Below the pieces are notes generated by a model, which was given only the letters and a program-made list of their open reading frames with translations, did no database searches and was not told the DNA's origin. The translations under genes were made by a program, and so were the position numbers. This document shows positions 1 to 9,019 of a stretch of DNA of 64,000 nucleotides, in pieces (within the stretch, counting starts at the first letter, position 1; each line of letters opens with the position of its first letter). Source of the stretch: Nesterenkonia marinintestina. Its GTDB lineage: Bacteria; Actinomycetota; Actinomycetes; Actinomycetales; Micrococcaceae. The stretch lies in assembly GCF_025420485.1 (NCBI RefSeq), contig NZ_JAOEFD010000001.1, forward strand, positions 310,001-374,000, read 5' to 3'.

Positions 1-240
1 GTCACCTGCTCGCCGCACCCGGCCGAGACGGTGGTCCAGGTCGAGGACATGCGACGCAGACATCCCGAGCTGCGTCTGCTCGACGCCCATGAGGCCATGG
101 CCGCGGTCGCCGAGCCCGACGGCGCACAGCTGATGAGCACCGACCCCTCCGCCGGACCGACCGTGCAGCTGTGGCCCCACGTGCACGGCACCGACGCCAT
201 GTTCTTCGCCCTGTTCCACCGTCCGACACGACAGGAGTGA
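1..240 (+). CDS. rsmB: 16S rRNA m5C967 methyltransferase RsmB, C-terminal fragment
   Basis: The frame is open from base 1, so the gene begins upstream of the window and only its last 79 codons are present. The fragment starts with [10 protein letters not shown], which matches the end of the SAM-dependent RNA (C5-cytosine) methyltransferase fold, where the strand reading Y-V-T-C-S-P-H is followed by E-T. It ends with [17 protein letters not shown], the typical last strand of RsmB/Sun proteins. RsmB methylates C967 of 16S rRNA. The stop codon lies 2 bases before the rpe start, so the two are probably co-transcribed; rsmB-rpe adjacency is usual in actinobacteria. The family call rests on the C-terminus only. 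Confidence 0.82.
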   Translation, partial: VTCSPHPAETVVQVEDMRRRHPELRLLDAHEAMAAVAEPDGAQLMSTDPSAGPTVQLWPHVHGTDAMFFALFHRPTRQE

Positions 241-242
241 CG

Positions 243-965
243 ATGACCCCGTCCCCGACACCACCCTCGACGCCACCCTCGACATCACCCTCTGCGGCCG
301 CCCCCTGCATCCACCCGAGCATCCTCAGCGCCGACTTCGCAAACCTCGCCTCCGAACTGTCCCGCATCGACGGTGCGGATGCGGTCCACGTCGACGTCAT
401 GGACAACCACTTCGTCCCGAATCTGACCATCGGGCTGCCGGTGGTGCAGTCGCTCCGAGCAGCGACCGATCTGCCTATGGACGTCCACCTGATGATCGCC
501 GACGCCGACGTCTGGGCTCCGCAGTACGCCGAGGTCGGATGCGAGTCGGTCACCTTCCACGTGGAGGCCGCGCAGGCCCCGATCCGCTTGGCCCGGACCC
601 TGCGCTCCCACGGTTCCCGGGCGGCGATGGCGCTGAAGCCTGCGACCCCCGTCGAGCCCTACCTGGACATGCTCGGGGAGCTGGACATGCTCCTGCTGAT
701 GACGGTGGAGCCCGGTTTCGGCGGTCAGTCCTTCCTGGACGTCATCCTGCCGAAGATCCGTCGGGCCCGCCGAGCGATCGACGACGTCGGCGGGCATCTG
801 GCTCTGCAGGTCGACGGCGGCGTCAGCGCCGAGACCATCGGACGGGCGGCTGAGGCCGGGGCCGACACGTTCGTCGCCGGGTCGGCGGTGTACTCCGCCG
901 AGGATCCGGCTCAGGCGGTGGCCGCACTGCGGTCGCAGGCCGCCCGGGCACAGCATGGCGGCTGA
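243..965 (+). CDS. rpe: Ribulose-phosphate 3-epimerase
   Basis: Interconverts D-ribulose 5-phosphate and D-xylulose 5-phosphate in the pentose phosphate pathway, in the cytosol. The 240-residue product is a TIM barrel with the family signatures SILSADF near the N-terminus, [12 protein letters not shown] (metal-binding His and Asp), [12 protein letters not shown] and VDGGV (phosphate site). The ATG at 243 is chosen because it follows the rsmB stop directly; starting further upstream would run into rsmB. About 17 Pro/Ser/Thr-rich residues precede the first conserved strand, which is longer than usual, so the true start could be slightly internal. A hairpin lies just after the stop. Confidence 0.93.
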   Translation: MTPSPTPPSTPPSTSPSAAAPCIHPSILSADFANLASELSRIDGADAVHVDVMDNHFVPNLTIGLPVVQSLRAATDLPMDVHLMIADADVWAPQYAEVGCESVTFHVEAAQAPIRLARTLRSHGSRAAMALKPATPVEPYLDMLGELDMLLLMTVEPGFGGQSFLDVILPKIRRARRAIDDVGGHLALQVDGGVSAETIGRAAEAGADTFVAGSAVYSAEDPAQAVAALRSQAARAQHGG

Positions 966-984
966 TCGGGCGTCCGGAGAGGGA

Positions 985-1026
985 CCGGCGGTGCCCTCGA
1001 CCTTCCCCTGAAGAGAGCACCGCCGG
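985..1026. terminator. Hairpin between convergent rpe and nrdR
   Basis: Arms CCGGCGGTGC (985-994) and GCACCGCCGG (1017-1026) are perfectly complementary 10-mers around a 22-base loop. The element sits in the 101-bp gap between the ends of two convergent genes, so a shared bidirectional terminator is the natural reading. No clear U-tract follows on either strand. Confidence 0.45.
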
Positions 1027-1066
1027 AGATGTGATGCCGCGGACCCGCCGCGCGGCCCCGCGCGGG

Positions 1067-1570
1067 CTAGCGGAAGCCGAAGCGCGGCTGCACCACGCGG
1101 GCCGGGTCCGCGCTGGCGGGGGTGAGCTCCTCGCGGCGCAGCTCCGAGATGGCCTCCTCGAAGTCCGAGAGCCCGTCGAACCCGCGGTAGACGGAGGCGA
1201 AGCGGAGGTAGGCGACGACGTCCAGTCGCCGGAGCGGCCCCAGGATCGCCAGTCCGACGTCGTTGGCGTCGATCTCAGCATTGCCCGAGGCGCGCACGGC
1301 CTCCTCCACCTCCTGGGCCAGGACGGCGAGGTCGTCGCTGGAGACCGGACGGCCCTGGCAGGCCTTGCGCACGCCGTTGATGACCTTGGACCGGTCGAAG
1401 GGCTCAGCCGCTCCGGAGCGCTTGATCACGTTCAGCGCCGTGGTCTCCATCGTGGTGAAGCGCTTGGCGCACTGCGGACACTGGCGGCGGCGGCGGATCC
1501 CCGAGCCGTCCTCGAGCGTGCGCGAATCGACGACGCGGGACGCGTCATGCCGACAGTAGGGGCAGAACAT
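1067..1570 (-). CDS. nrdR: Transcriptional repressor NrdR
   Basis: ATP/dATP-sensing repressor of ribonucleotide reductase genes. The 167-residue protein begins with a zinc ribbon (CPYC near residues 3-6 and CPQC near 31-34) followed by the basic stretch GIRRRRQCP. The ATP-cone domain comes next ([20 protein letters not shown] onward) and ends with [14 protein letters not shown], the family hallmark. The C-terminal tail after residue 140 is short and variable, as usual. The ATG at 1570 is fixed by the zinc ribbon, which starts at residue 3. The gene lies downstream of dnaE on the same strand with about 120 bp between and probably has its own promoter. No ribonucleotide reductase genes are in the window. 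Confidence 0.94.
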   Translation of the reverse strand: MFCPYCRHDASRVVDSRTLEDGSGIRRRRQCPQCAKRFTTMETTALNVIKRSGAAEPFDRSKVINGVRKACQGRPVSSDDLAVLAQEVEEAVRASGNAEIDANDVGLAILGPLRRLDVVAYLRFASVYRGFDGLSDFEEAISELRREELTPASADPARVVQPRFGFR

Positions 1571-1694
1571 CGCGGCACCGCTCCTCTCGTCCTCACTCCG
1601 GGTGCGCTGTGCCTCGCACTGTGGAGCAGTCTACCCACTACATATGGGCCGCCCAAATGCCGACGGCACCACATCTTGCGGCGATGCCGTGCGG

Positions 1695-4600
1695 TCAGGA
1701 CTCCAGACACCCGGGACCGAGCAGCACCTTGAGGTCGCCGTAGAGCGACGGCGAGGGCGTGACCTGGAAGTCCGTGCCCAGGCGCATCACCTCGATCCGG
1801 TCACCGTGGAGCAGCTTGAGGAACACATCGCTGGTGCCGCGATGGCGGCGCAGCGTCTCCCCCAGCTGTCGGACCAGGGGCTCGGCGGCCCGCTGCGACG
1901 GCACGGAGAGGACGACGGGGCCGCCGACGCCCTCGGCGTCGAGTTCGGGGACGGTCATCTCCTGGGCCGAGACGGACACCGCACCGTCGTCGCGGCGCTG
2001 CAGCCGGCCCCTGACCGCGACCACCAGGTCCTCCGCGAGGATCGTGGAGATCGGCTGGTAGGTCTTGCCGAAGAACATGACCTCGATCGTGCCGCCCATG
2101 TCCTCGATCTCGGCCTTGGCGTAGGGGTTGCCCGAGGACTTCGCGATGCGCCGCTCCAGTGAGGAGATCATCCCGCAGATGGTGACCACGGCACCGTCGG
2201 CGGGACCGTCCTCTCCGAGCAGCGAGGAGACCGACCGGTCCGCGTGCTGGGCCAGGACCCGCTCCAGGCCCTGGAGCGGGTGGTCGGAGACGTAGAGTCC
2301 GAGCATCTCCCGTTCGAAGGTCAGTCTGTCCTTCTTCTCCCACTCAGGAAGGTCGGGGACCGCGACCCCGTCGATGTCGCCGAGGTCCTCCTCCCCGGAG
2401 CCCAGGGCGCCGAAGATGTCGGTCTCGTACTGCATCGACTGCTTCTTGGCGCTGATGGCCTGGTCGATCGCCGTCTCGTGCACCGACACCAGGGCACGGC
2501 GGGTGTGGCCGAGCTCGTCGAAGGCGCCGGCCTTGATCATCGACTCCACGGTGCGCTTGTTGCACACGTGCAGCGGCACCTTCTTGAGGAAGTCTGAGAA
2601 CGTCTCGTACGCACCCTTCTCCTCGCGGGCCTCCACCATGCCCGCCACGACGTTGGATCCGACGTTGCGCACGGCACCCATGCCGAAGCGGATCCGATCG
2701 TCGCCGACCGGCGTGAACGTCAGCGCCGACTCGTTGACGCTGGGCGCCGAGACCTCGATCCCCATGCGTCGGCATTCGTTGAGGTAGAGGGCCAGCTTGT
2801 CCCGGTCACCGCCGACCGAGGTCAGCAGAGCGGCCATGTACTCCGCCGGATAGTTGGCCTTCAGATAGGCGGTCCAGTAGGCGACGAGGCCGTACGCCGC
2901 CGAGTGGGCCTTGTTGAAGGCGTAGTCGGAGAACGGCAGGAGGATGTCCCAGAGAGCGGTGACCGCGCCCTCCGAGTATCCGTGGTCGAGCATGCCGCGG
3001 TGGAACCCCACGTACTGCTTGTCCAGCTCGGACTTCTTCTTCTTGCCCATCGCGCGACGCAGGATGTCCGCCTGTCCGAGCGAATAGCCGGCCACCTTCT
3101 GGGCGATGGCCATCACCTGCTCCTGATACACGATGAGCCCGAAGGTCGTGCCGAGGATCTCGGAGAGCGGTTCGGCCAGCTCCGGGTGGATCGGGGTGAT
3201 CTCCTGCTGGCCGTTCTTGCGCAGCGCGTAGTTGGTGTGTGAGTTCGCACCCATCGGTCCGGGACGGTACAGGGCGATGGTCGCGGAGATGTCCTCGAAG
3301 TTGTCCGGACGCATCAGCCGCAGCAGCGAACGCATGGGACCGCCGTCGAGCTGGAAGACCCCGAGGGTGTCTCCCCGGGCGAGCAGGTCGTAGGAGGGAC
3401 GGTCCTCCAGATGCAGGGTCTCCAGGTCGAGCTCGATGTCGCGGTTGGCCCTCACGTTCTCCAGCGCGTCGGAGATGATGGTCAGGTTCCTCAGACCGAG
3501 GAAGTCCATCTTGATCAGGCCGAGGTTCTCGCAGATCGGGTAGTCGAACTGGGTGATGATCGCCCCGTCCTGCTCCCGCTTCATGATCGGAATGATGTCG
3601 ATCAGCGGGTCCGAGGACATGATGACGCCCGCGGCGTGGACGCCCCACTGACGCTTCAGTCCCTCCAGACCGGTGGCGAGGTCGAAGACCTCCCGCAGCC
3701 GGGGGTCCGACTCCAGCAGCTCGCGCATCTCCCCGGCCTCGGCGTAGCGCGAGGACTGTGAGTCGTGGATGTCGGGCAGCGGCATGGGCTTGCCCATGGC
3801 GTCGGGCGGCATGGCCTTGGTCAGCCGCTCACCGGTGGAGAAGGGCTCGCCGAGCACGCGGGAGGCGTCCTTCAGCGCACTCTTGGACTTGATCGTGCCG
3901 TAGGTGACGATCATCGCGACCCGCTCGTCCCCGTACTTCTCGACCACGTAGTCGATGACCTCGGAGCGGCGCCGATCGTCGAAGTCGACGTCGAAGTCGG
4001 GCATCGAGACGCGGTCCGGGTTGAGGAACCGCTCGAAGTAGAGTCCGTGCTCCAGGGGGTTGAGATCGGTGATGCGCATGGCGTACGCGACCATGGACCC
4101 GGCTCCCGAACCTCGGCCCGGTCCGACCCGGATCCCGTTCTCCTTGGCCCAGTTGATGAAGTCGGCGACGACGAGGAAGTACCCGGGGAACCCCATCTGG
4201 GTGATGATCCCGATCTCGTACTGGGCCTGGTCCCTGACGTCCGAGGGCACCCCGGCGGGGAACCGGTACTCCAATCCCCGCTCGACCTCCCGGACGAACC
4301 AGGACTCCTCGGTCTCACCCTCGGGCACCGGGAAGCGCGGCATGTACGAGGCGGACTCGTCGAACTCCACCTGGCAGCGCTCGGCGATGGCCAGCGTGTT
4401 GTCGCAGGCCTCCGGGAAGTCGCGGAACAGCTCACGCATCTCCGCCGGGGAGCGCAGGTAGAAGGTGTCGGCGTCGAACTTGAACCGGTTGGGGTCGTCC
4501 AGCGTGGAGTTCGACTGCAGGCAGAGCAGGGCCCCGTGGGACCTGTGGTCGTCCCGGTGGGTGTAGTGCAGATCGTTGGTGGCCACCAGCGGCAGGTTGA

Positions 4601-5249
4601 GGTCCTTGGCGAGTCGCAGCAGATCGCCCCTGACCTTCCGTTCGATCTCGAGCCCGTGGTCCATGAGCTCGCAGTAGAAGTTGCCGCGGCCGAAGATGTC
4701 CTCGAACTCGCCGGCGGCCCGCTTGGCCTCCTCGTACTGCCCCAGGTGCAGTCGGGTCTGGATCTCGCCGGAGGGGCACCCGGTGGTGGCGATGAGGCCC
4801 CGGCCGTAGTGCTGCAGCAGCTCGCGGTCCATCCGGGGCTTGTAGAAGAACCCTTCTGTCGAGGCCAGGGACCCGAGGCGGAAGAGGTTGTGCATCCCGG
4901 CGGTGTTCTCCGCCCACATGGTCATATGGGTGTAGGCACCGGCTCCGGCGACGTCCTTCTCCCCGGTCTGGCCCTCCCCCCATTTCACGCGTCGCCGTTC
5001 GGAGCGGTGGGTCCCCGGGGTCAGATAGGCCTCGAGCCCGATGATCGGCTTGACGTCGTAGTTCTGGGCGGTCTTCCAGAACTCGTAGGCCCCGAAGAGG
5101 AACCCGTGGTCCGTGGTCGCGACCGCCGGCATCCCCAGCCGCTGCGTCTCCGCGAAGAGCTCGTCGATCTTCGCGGCGCCGTCGAGCATGGAGTACTCGG
5201 TGTGGTTGTGCAGGTGGACGAAGTCTCCGGAGGTGCTGGCCATGGTCAT
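1695..5249 (-). CDS. dnaE: DNA polymerase III subunit alpha (DnaE1 type)
   Basis: Replicative polymerase, 1184 residues, which is full length for DnaE. It begins with the PHP domain (HLHNHTEYSMLDG near residues 13-25), then the polymerase palm with GPGRGSGAGS near 377-386 and the catalytic motif PDFDVDFDD near 417-425. Helix-hairpin-helix and OB-fold regions follow (ICGMISSLERR near the C-terminus). The ATG at 5249 forms an ATGA overlap with the upstream rluD-like stop. A GGAGG lies 4 bases upstream of it, and the second ATG at 5243 would have better spacing, so either may be used. It is in one coupled unit with the pseudouridine synthase and lspA. Confidence 0.96.
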   Translation of the reverse strand: MTMASTSGDFVHLHNHTEYSMLDGAAKIDELFAETQRLGMPAVATTDHGFLFGAYEFWKTAQNYDVKPIIGLEAYLTPGTHRSERRRVKWGEGQTGEKDVAGAGAYTHMTMWAENTAGMHNLFRLGSLASTEGFFYKPRMDRELLQHYGRGLIATTGCPSGEIQTRLHLGQYEEAKRAAGEFEDIFGRGNFYCELMDHGLEIERKVRGDLLRLAKDLNLPLVATNDLHYTHRDDHRSHGALLCLQSNSTLDDPNRFKFDADTFYLRSPAEMRELFRDFPEACDNTLAIAERCQVEFDESASYMPRFPVPEGETEESWFVREVERGLEYRFPAGVPSDVRDQAQYEIGIITQMGFPGYFLVVADFINWAKENGIRVGPGRGSGAGSMVAYAMRITDLNPLEHGLYFERFLNPDRVSMPDFDVDFDDRRRSEVIDYVVEKYGDERVAMIVTYGTIKSKSALKDASRVLGEPFSTGERLTKAMPPDAMGKPMPLPDIHDSQSSRYAEAGEMRELLESDPRLREVFDLATGLEGLKRQWGVHAAGVIMSSDPLIDIIPIMKREQDGAIITQFDYPICENLGLIKMDFLGLRNLTIISDALENVRANRDIELDLETLHLEDRPSYDLLARGDTLGVFQLDGGPMRSLLRLMRPDNFEDISATIALYRPGPMGANSHTNYALRKNGQQEITPIHPELAEPLSEILGTTFGLIVYQEQVMAIAQKVAGYSLGQADILRRAMGKKKKSELDKQYVGFHRGMLDHGYSEGAVTALWDILLPFSDYAFNKAHSAAYGLVAYWTAYLKANYPAEYMAALLTSVGGDRDKLALYLNECRRMGIEVSAPSVNESALTFTPVGDDRIRFGMGAVRNVGSNVVAGMVEAREEKGAYETFSDFLKKVPLHVCNKRTVESMIKAGAFDELGHTRRALVSVHETAIDQAISAKKQSMQYETDIFGALGSGEEDLGDIDGVAVPDLPEWEKKDRLTFEREMLGLYVSDHPLQGLERVLAQHADRSVSSLLGEDGPADGAVVTICGMISSLERRIAKSSGNPYAKAEIEDMGGTIEVMFFGKTYQPISTILAEDLVVAVRGRLQRRDDGAVSVSAQEMTVPELDAEGVGGPVVLSVPSQRAAEPLVRQLGETLRRHRGTSDVFLKLLHGDRIEVMRLGTDFQVTPSPSLYGDLKVLLGPGCLES

Positions 5250-6202
5250 CCGTCCTCCAGGATCGAGAGGGCGCCGGAGAGGTCCGGCGGGAGGTCTGAG
5301 GCGAAGGTCACCCGGTCCCCGGTGCCCGGATGGTCGATGCTCAGCTCGGCGGCGTGGAGCCACTGCCTGGTGAGTCCGAGCTCAGAGGCGAGGTGGGGGT
5401 CCGCGCCGTAGGTCAGGTCGCCGGCGCAGGGGTGGCCCATGGCCGAGAAGTGGACTCGGATCTGGTGGGTGCGGCCCGTCTCGAGTCGGACGTCCATCAG
5501 CGAGGCCCGGCCGTAGGCCTCCAGCAGGCGATAGTGGGTCCGGGCATCCCTCCCCGATTCGACGACGGCGAAGCGCCAGTCGTGGCCCGGGTGACGTCCG
5601 ATGGGCGCGTCCACGGTCCCGTCGACGGGATCCGGCAGCCCCTGGACCAGGGCCCGATAGGTCTTGGTCGGCGTCCGATCGCGGAAGGCGTCCTTGAGCA
5701 GGGAGTAGGCACGCTCCGTCTTGGCCACCACCATGACCCCGGAGGTCCCGACGTCGAGGCGGTGGACGATCCCTCGGCGCTCCTGGGCGCCCGAGGTGGC
5801 GATCTCGACCCCGGCGCCCAGCAGACCCCCGACCACCGTCGGCCCGGTCCAGCCCGGCGAAGGGTGGGCGGCCACGCCCACCGGCTTGTCGACCACGACG
5901 ACGTCGCGGTCCTGGTGCAGGATGTGCAGTCCCTCCACGATCTCGACCTTCACCTCCAGGGGGTCTGTGCGGGTCGGCCGCTCCGCGAGGAGGACCTCAC
6001 CGGCGCCGAGCTTCTCCGACTTCTTCACCGTCCGTCCCGGGGACGGGCCGCCGCCGGCCGCGGCCTCCCGACGGACCAGCCCCTCTTCGAGGCGGGTCGC
6101 CGCTTCGGTCCGGGAGACCCCCAGCGCCTGGGCCAGAACTGCGTCGGCGCGGCGACCGTCGGCGGCCTCCGCGACGACGATCCGGCACAACTCGGAGCTC
6201 AT
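5246..6202 (-). CDS. RluA/RluD-family 23S rRNA pseudouridine synthase
   Basis: Converts uridine to pseudouridine in RNA. The 318-residue protein has an N-terminal S4-like domain (VSRTEAATRLEEGLV near 29-43) and the catalytic domain with HRLDVGTSGVMVVAKT carrying the catalytic Asp. It then has LETGRTHQIRVHFSAMGHP, the family's conserved block. The ATG at 6202 overlaps the lspA stop by 4 nt, and the gene overlaps dnaE by 4 nt, so translation is probably coupled through all three. The lspA-rluD pair is a common bacterial arrangement. The exact target uridines cannot be read from the sequence, so no symbol is given, although RluD is the closest match. Confidence 0.92.
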   Translation of the reverse strand: MSSELCRIVVAEAADGRRADAVLAQALGVSRTEAATRLEEGLVRREAAAGGGPSPGRTVKKSEKLGAGEVLLAERPTRTDPLEVKVEIVEGLHILHQDRDVVVVDKPVGVAAHPSPGWTGPTVVGGLLGAGVEIATSGAQERRGIVHRLDVGTSGVMVVAKTERAYSLLKDAFRDRTPTKTYRALVQGLPDPVDGTVDAPIGRHPGHDWRFAVVESGRDARTHYRLLEAYGRASLMDVRLETGRTHQIRVHFSAMGHPCAGDLTYGADPHLASELGLTRQWLHAAELSIDHPGTGDRVTFASDLPPDLSGALSILEDG

Positions 6203-6843
6203 CGAAGCTCCTCCTGCTCCCGGTCCTCCTGCTCGTGCCCCTCCGGGTCGTCGTGGGACGACTCGGAGCTGGTGACGCGGGTGCCGTCCAGATGCAGCCC
6301 GATGAGCATCAGCAGGCAGATCACGATCATGGAGCAGACGATGAACGAATCGGCCACGTTGAAGATCGCGAAGCGAGGTACGGCGATGAAGTCCACGACC
6401 TCGCCCAGACCGAATCCCGGCGGCCTGAAGAGCCGGTCGGTCAGGTTGCCGCACACTCCTCCCACGAGGCCGCCGAGGGCGGCCGCCCAGCGCCAGGAGC
6501 CGCCCAGGTGCCGAGCCCTCCACACGACGTAGGCCAGGACCACGACCATGATCACCGTGAACAGCCAGGTGTGGTCGGTGCCCATGGAGAACGCCGCACC
6601 CGGATTCAGGTGGTACTGCCAGTAGAGGACCGGTGGCAGCACGTCGATGCGTTCGCCCAGGGCCATCGTGGACACGACCCAGGTCTTGGTCGCCTGGTCG
6701 AGCACCCAGGCGAACAGGGCGATGAGCGCGGCCGCGGTGACGGCGGTGCGGCGCGACGGGCTGCGCCGGACCGGATGCTCCGTGTGGCTGCTCACAGACT
6801 GATCACTGCTGACCCTCGGCCGCCTCACGGTCGATCGGCCCAC
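6199..6843 (-). CDS. lspA: Lipoprotein signal peptidase (signal peptidase II)
   Basis: Membrane aspartyl protease that removes the signal peptide of prolipoproteins at the lipobox Cys. Four transmembrane segments are visible. The catalytic motifs are GNLTDRLFR and FNVADSF (the two Asp residues), and HLNPGAAFSM is the third conserved block. The product has a basic cytoplasmic N-terminus of about 30 residues and an acidic, hydrophilic tail of about 35 residues. The GTG at 6843 has GGAG 10 bases upstream and would overlap the end of divIVA by 41 nt. A second GTG at 6795 avoids the overlap but lacks a ribosome site. Lipoproteins in this window (ZnuA, the TAXI binding protein, the orphan binding protein) are likely substrates. 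Confidence 0.93.
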   Translation of the reverse strand: MGRSTVRRPRVSSDQSVSSHTEHPVRRSPSRRTAVTAAALIALFAWVLDQATKTWVVSTMALGERIDVLPPVLYWQYHLNPGAAFSMGTDHTWLFTVIMVVVLAYVVWRARHLGGSWRWAAALGGLVGGVCGNLTDRLFRPPGFGLGEVVDFIAVPRFAIFNVADSFIVCSMIVICLLMLIGLHLDGTRVTSSESSHDDPEGHEQEDREQEELR

Positions 6844-7801
6844 GGCTGGTCAGCTCCTGCAGCTGGCCCTCGATGTAGTCCTTCAGGCGTGCGCGGTAGT
6901 CGCGCTCGAAGGCGGTGAGCTCGCTGACCCGTCCTTCGAGCTCCGCCTTGTCCCGCTCCAGGTCGGACAGCGTGCGGAACGCCGTCTCCTCGGCCTCCTC
7001 CCGGACCGAGGCCGAGTGCTCCTCGGCGGCGGTGACGATCTCCTCGCGGCGCCGCTCGCCCTCGGCGACGGCCGCATCGCGGGTCTCCTCGCCCTCGGCG
7101 ATGGCCGCGGCGCGCTTCTCCTCGCCCTCGGCGATGTACGCGTCCCGGGTCTGCTCGCCCTCGGCGACGTACTGGTCGTGGAGACGCTGGGCCATGGCGA
7201 GCACGCCTGCGGCGCTGGCGCCGGCGGCCTCGTGGGCGGAGGTCTGAGCCTCGGGCCCCGCATCGGACTCCGTCTCGGACTCCGGCTCGGCGGGCCTCAC
7301 CTGTGCCGGACGGGTGCCCGGAGCGTACTCGGGCTCGTCCTGTGCGGCCACGTCCGCCGCGTCCTCGGTCCGGAGGGCCGCGTCGGGGTCGACCGCGACC
7401 TCAGCCTCGACCGGCTCGTCCGGGCCGACGGCGTCGTCCGCCTCGGGGAGGGCGTCGGTCTCGGGTCCGAGGTCGTGGGCGGAATCCTCGTCGGAGACGT
7501 CCGCGGCGACGACGTCGGACTCATGCTCCTCGTCGAATCCGGTGACCTCGGCGGAGCTGCCGGCGTAGCCGGAGAGGCCGGCGTCGTCGAGCTCCGCCGG
7601 CTCCACGTTGCGGGGATCGTCCTCGATCTGCTGTTCGAGGCGGCCGACCTGGTCCTTGAGCTCCTTGTTCTCCGCGATAAGGCGGGTCCACTCGTCGAAG
7701 ATCTCGTCGAGGAAGTCGTCGACCTCGTCCTTGTCGTAGCCCGGACGGAACTTCGTCTCCGGGAACTCCTTGAACTTCACGTCCTCAGGGGTCAGAGCCA
7801 T
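6803..7801 (-). CDS. divIVA: Polar growth and septation protein DivIVA/Wag31
   Basis: Cytoskeletal coiled-coil protein that marks curved membrane at poles and septa. The 332-residue product starts with the canonical DivIVA membrane-binding domain (MALTPEDVKFKEFPETKFRPGY, then DKDEVDDFLDEI), followed by a first coiled coil to about residue 61. Next comes a very acidic low-complexity linker (about 66-190). A long C-terminal coiled coil then carries four 11-residue repeats that begin AEGE at residues 213, 224, 235 and 246. The ATG at 7801 is fixed by the conserved start and has GAGGTG upstream. It is the last gene of the dcw region, as in mycobacteria and Arthrobacter. Confidence 0.94.
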   Translation of the reverse strand: MALTPEDVKFKEFPETKFRPGYDKDEVDDFLDEIFDEWTRLIAENKELKDQVGRLEQQIEDDPRNVEPAELDDAGLSGYAGSSAEVTGFDEEHESDVVAADVSDEDSAHDLGPETDALPEADDAVGPDEPVEAEVAVDPDAALRTEDAADVAAQDEPEYAPGTRPAQVRPAEPESETESDAGPEAQTSAHEAAGASAAGVLAMAQRLHDQYVAEGEQTRDAYIAEGEEKRAAAIAEGEETRDAAVAEGERRREEIVTAAEEHSASVREEAEETAFRTLSDLERDKAELEGRVSELTAFERDYRARLKDYIEGQLQELTSRGPIDREAAEGQQ

Positions 7802-7945
7802 GGGTGTCACCTCGCAGGGATGCTGGGCGCCCACCGCTGCGGAAGCGGTCGCATCGCGACTCGGGCGGCGCCGATGGAGTCGAGTCGAGACCACCCTACC
7901 CCCTGCCGGTGACCTGCTCGAGCCGTGCCCGGTGCAGGACCCTGA

Positions 7946-8233
7946 TCAGGCCAGTCCGGTCGCCACAGCCTTGAGGATCACCACTGCCATGAACACGATG
8001 AGGAAGCCCAGGTCGAGGGAGACCCCACCCAGGTTCAGCGGAGGTACGCGGCGGTTCAGCCACCGGATCGGCGGGTCCGTGACGGTGTACACGCCCATCG
8101 CCAGGGCCAGCGCCGGCCCCTGGGGACGCCAGTGGCGGGCGTACTGCTGGGTCATGTCGAATACGATGCGGATGACCAGGGCGAGCTGGTACAGCGTCAG
8201 CAGGAGGTAGACCGGCGCAGTGATCAGGTCCAC
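7946..8233 (-). CDS. YggT family membrane protein
   Basis: The product is 95 residues with two hydrophobic segments (VYLLLTLYQLALVIRIVF and, at the C-terminus, LGFLIVFMAVVILKAVATGL). Between them lies the YggT signature VTDPPIRWLNRRVPPLNLGGVSLD. The family is found in the sepF-divIVA interval of Gram-positive dcw clusters, where it is thought to help division or osmotic tolerance; its biochemistry is unknown. The GTG at 8233 gives the usual family length, and GAGGAG lies about 12 bases upstream. No in-frame ATG fits better. A gap of about 145 bp separates it from divIVA. Confidence 0.88.
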   Translation of the reverse strand: MDLITAPVYLLLTLYQLALVIRIVFDMTQQYARHWRPQGPALALAMGVYTVTDPPIRWLNRRVPPLNLGGVSLDLGFLIVFMAVVILKAVATGLA

Positions 8234-8288
8234 GGGGTGATGTCTCTCCTCGTCAGGTGGATCGGCCGGGGCGGGCGACTCCCGGGGC

Positions 8289-8957
8289 TCAGCTCTGGTT
8301 GAAGACCTGGGCCGCGGCTCCGTGCTCGGCGGGGCTGCGCTCCTCGGCCAGCACCTCGACGTTCTTCGGGCTGAGCAGGAACACCTTGTTGGTGACCCGC
8401 TCGATGGATCCGCCCAGGCCGAAGACCAGTCCGGCGGAGAAGTCCACGAGCCGCTTGGCCTCGGACTCACCCATGTCGGTGACGTTCATGATCACGGGGA
8501 TGGAGTCGCGGAACGCCTCACCGATGATCTTGGCGTCGTTGTAGGAGCGCGGGTGGACGGTGGTGATCTTTCGCATGGAGGAGCTCTCGTCGCGGGAGGA
8601 GGGGGCGCGCTTGATGGGCGTGACCGGAGCACGGTAGTCCGGGTCCACAGCCAGGTTGGAGCTGTTGAAGCCGCCGGACTCCGAGGCGCCGGCCTGCCCG
8701 CCGTCGAGGGCCACGACCTCTCCGGTGCGCCCTCGCGAGGCGCTCGTCCGTGCGGCGCCGGAGCTGCGGGCGACTGCGCCGGTGCTCTGCGGGGACGCGG
8801 AGCGCGCAGGCTCGGCGGAGGCGCTCCGGGGCGTCTCGGCCGAGGGACGCGCCGGGGCGCTGCGGCGCTCGTCGGAGGAGGAGAAGCGCTCCTGCTCGTA
8901 GTCGTCGCCGTCGGCCAGACCGAGGTAGATCATGGTCTTCTTGAATGCTCCGGCCAT
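8289..8957 (-). CDS. sepF: Cell division protein SepF
   Basis: Membrane anchor and bundler of FtsZ in bacteria without FtsA. The 222-residue product begins with an amphipathic helix ([16 protein letters not shown]) that binds membrane. A variable Ala/Ser/Arg-rich linker runs to about residue 125. The globular SepF domain follows, starting at [21 protein letters not shown] and containing [17 protein letters not shown]. SepF recognises the conserved FtsZ tail, and that tail ([10 protein letters not shown]) is present in the FtsZ encoded here. The ATG start is fixed by the amphipathic helix. The order yggS-sepF-yggT is the standard one. Confidence 0.95.
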   Translation of the reverse strand: MAGAFKKTMIYLGLADGDDYEQERFSSSDERRSAPARPSAETPRSASAEPARSASPQSTGAVARSSGAARTSASRGRTGEVVALDGGQAGASESGGFNSSNLAVDPDYRAPVTPIKRAPSSRDESSSMRKITTVHPRSYNDAKIIGEAFRDSIPVIMNVTDMGESEAKRLVDFSAGLVFGLGGSIERVTNKVFLLSPKNVEVLAEERSPAEHGAAAQVFNQS

Positions 8958-9019
8958 GGATGCGTCTCCTGGAAGTCTCAGTGGGGGCTCAGCTCGCCGT
9001 TCGCTGCGCAGTCACGAGA

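Noticed and set aside
1630-1660. Possible NrdR box upstream of nrdR (ACTACATATG)
   Set aside because: Only a loose match to the ACACTATATATAGTGT-type consensus and only one copy, whereas NrdR sites come in pairs.
3765-5411. Plus-strand open frame of 548 codons opposite dnaE
   Set aside because: Composition mirrors the dnaE codons on the other strand and shows no motif; dnaE is unmistakable on the minus strand.
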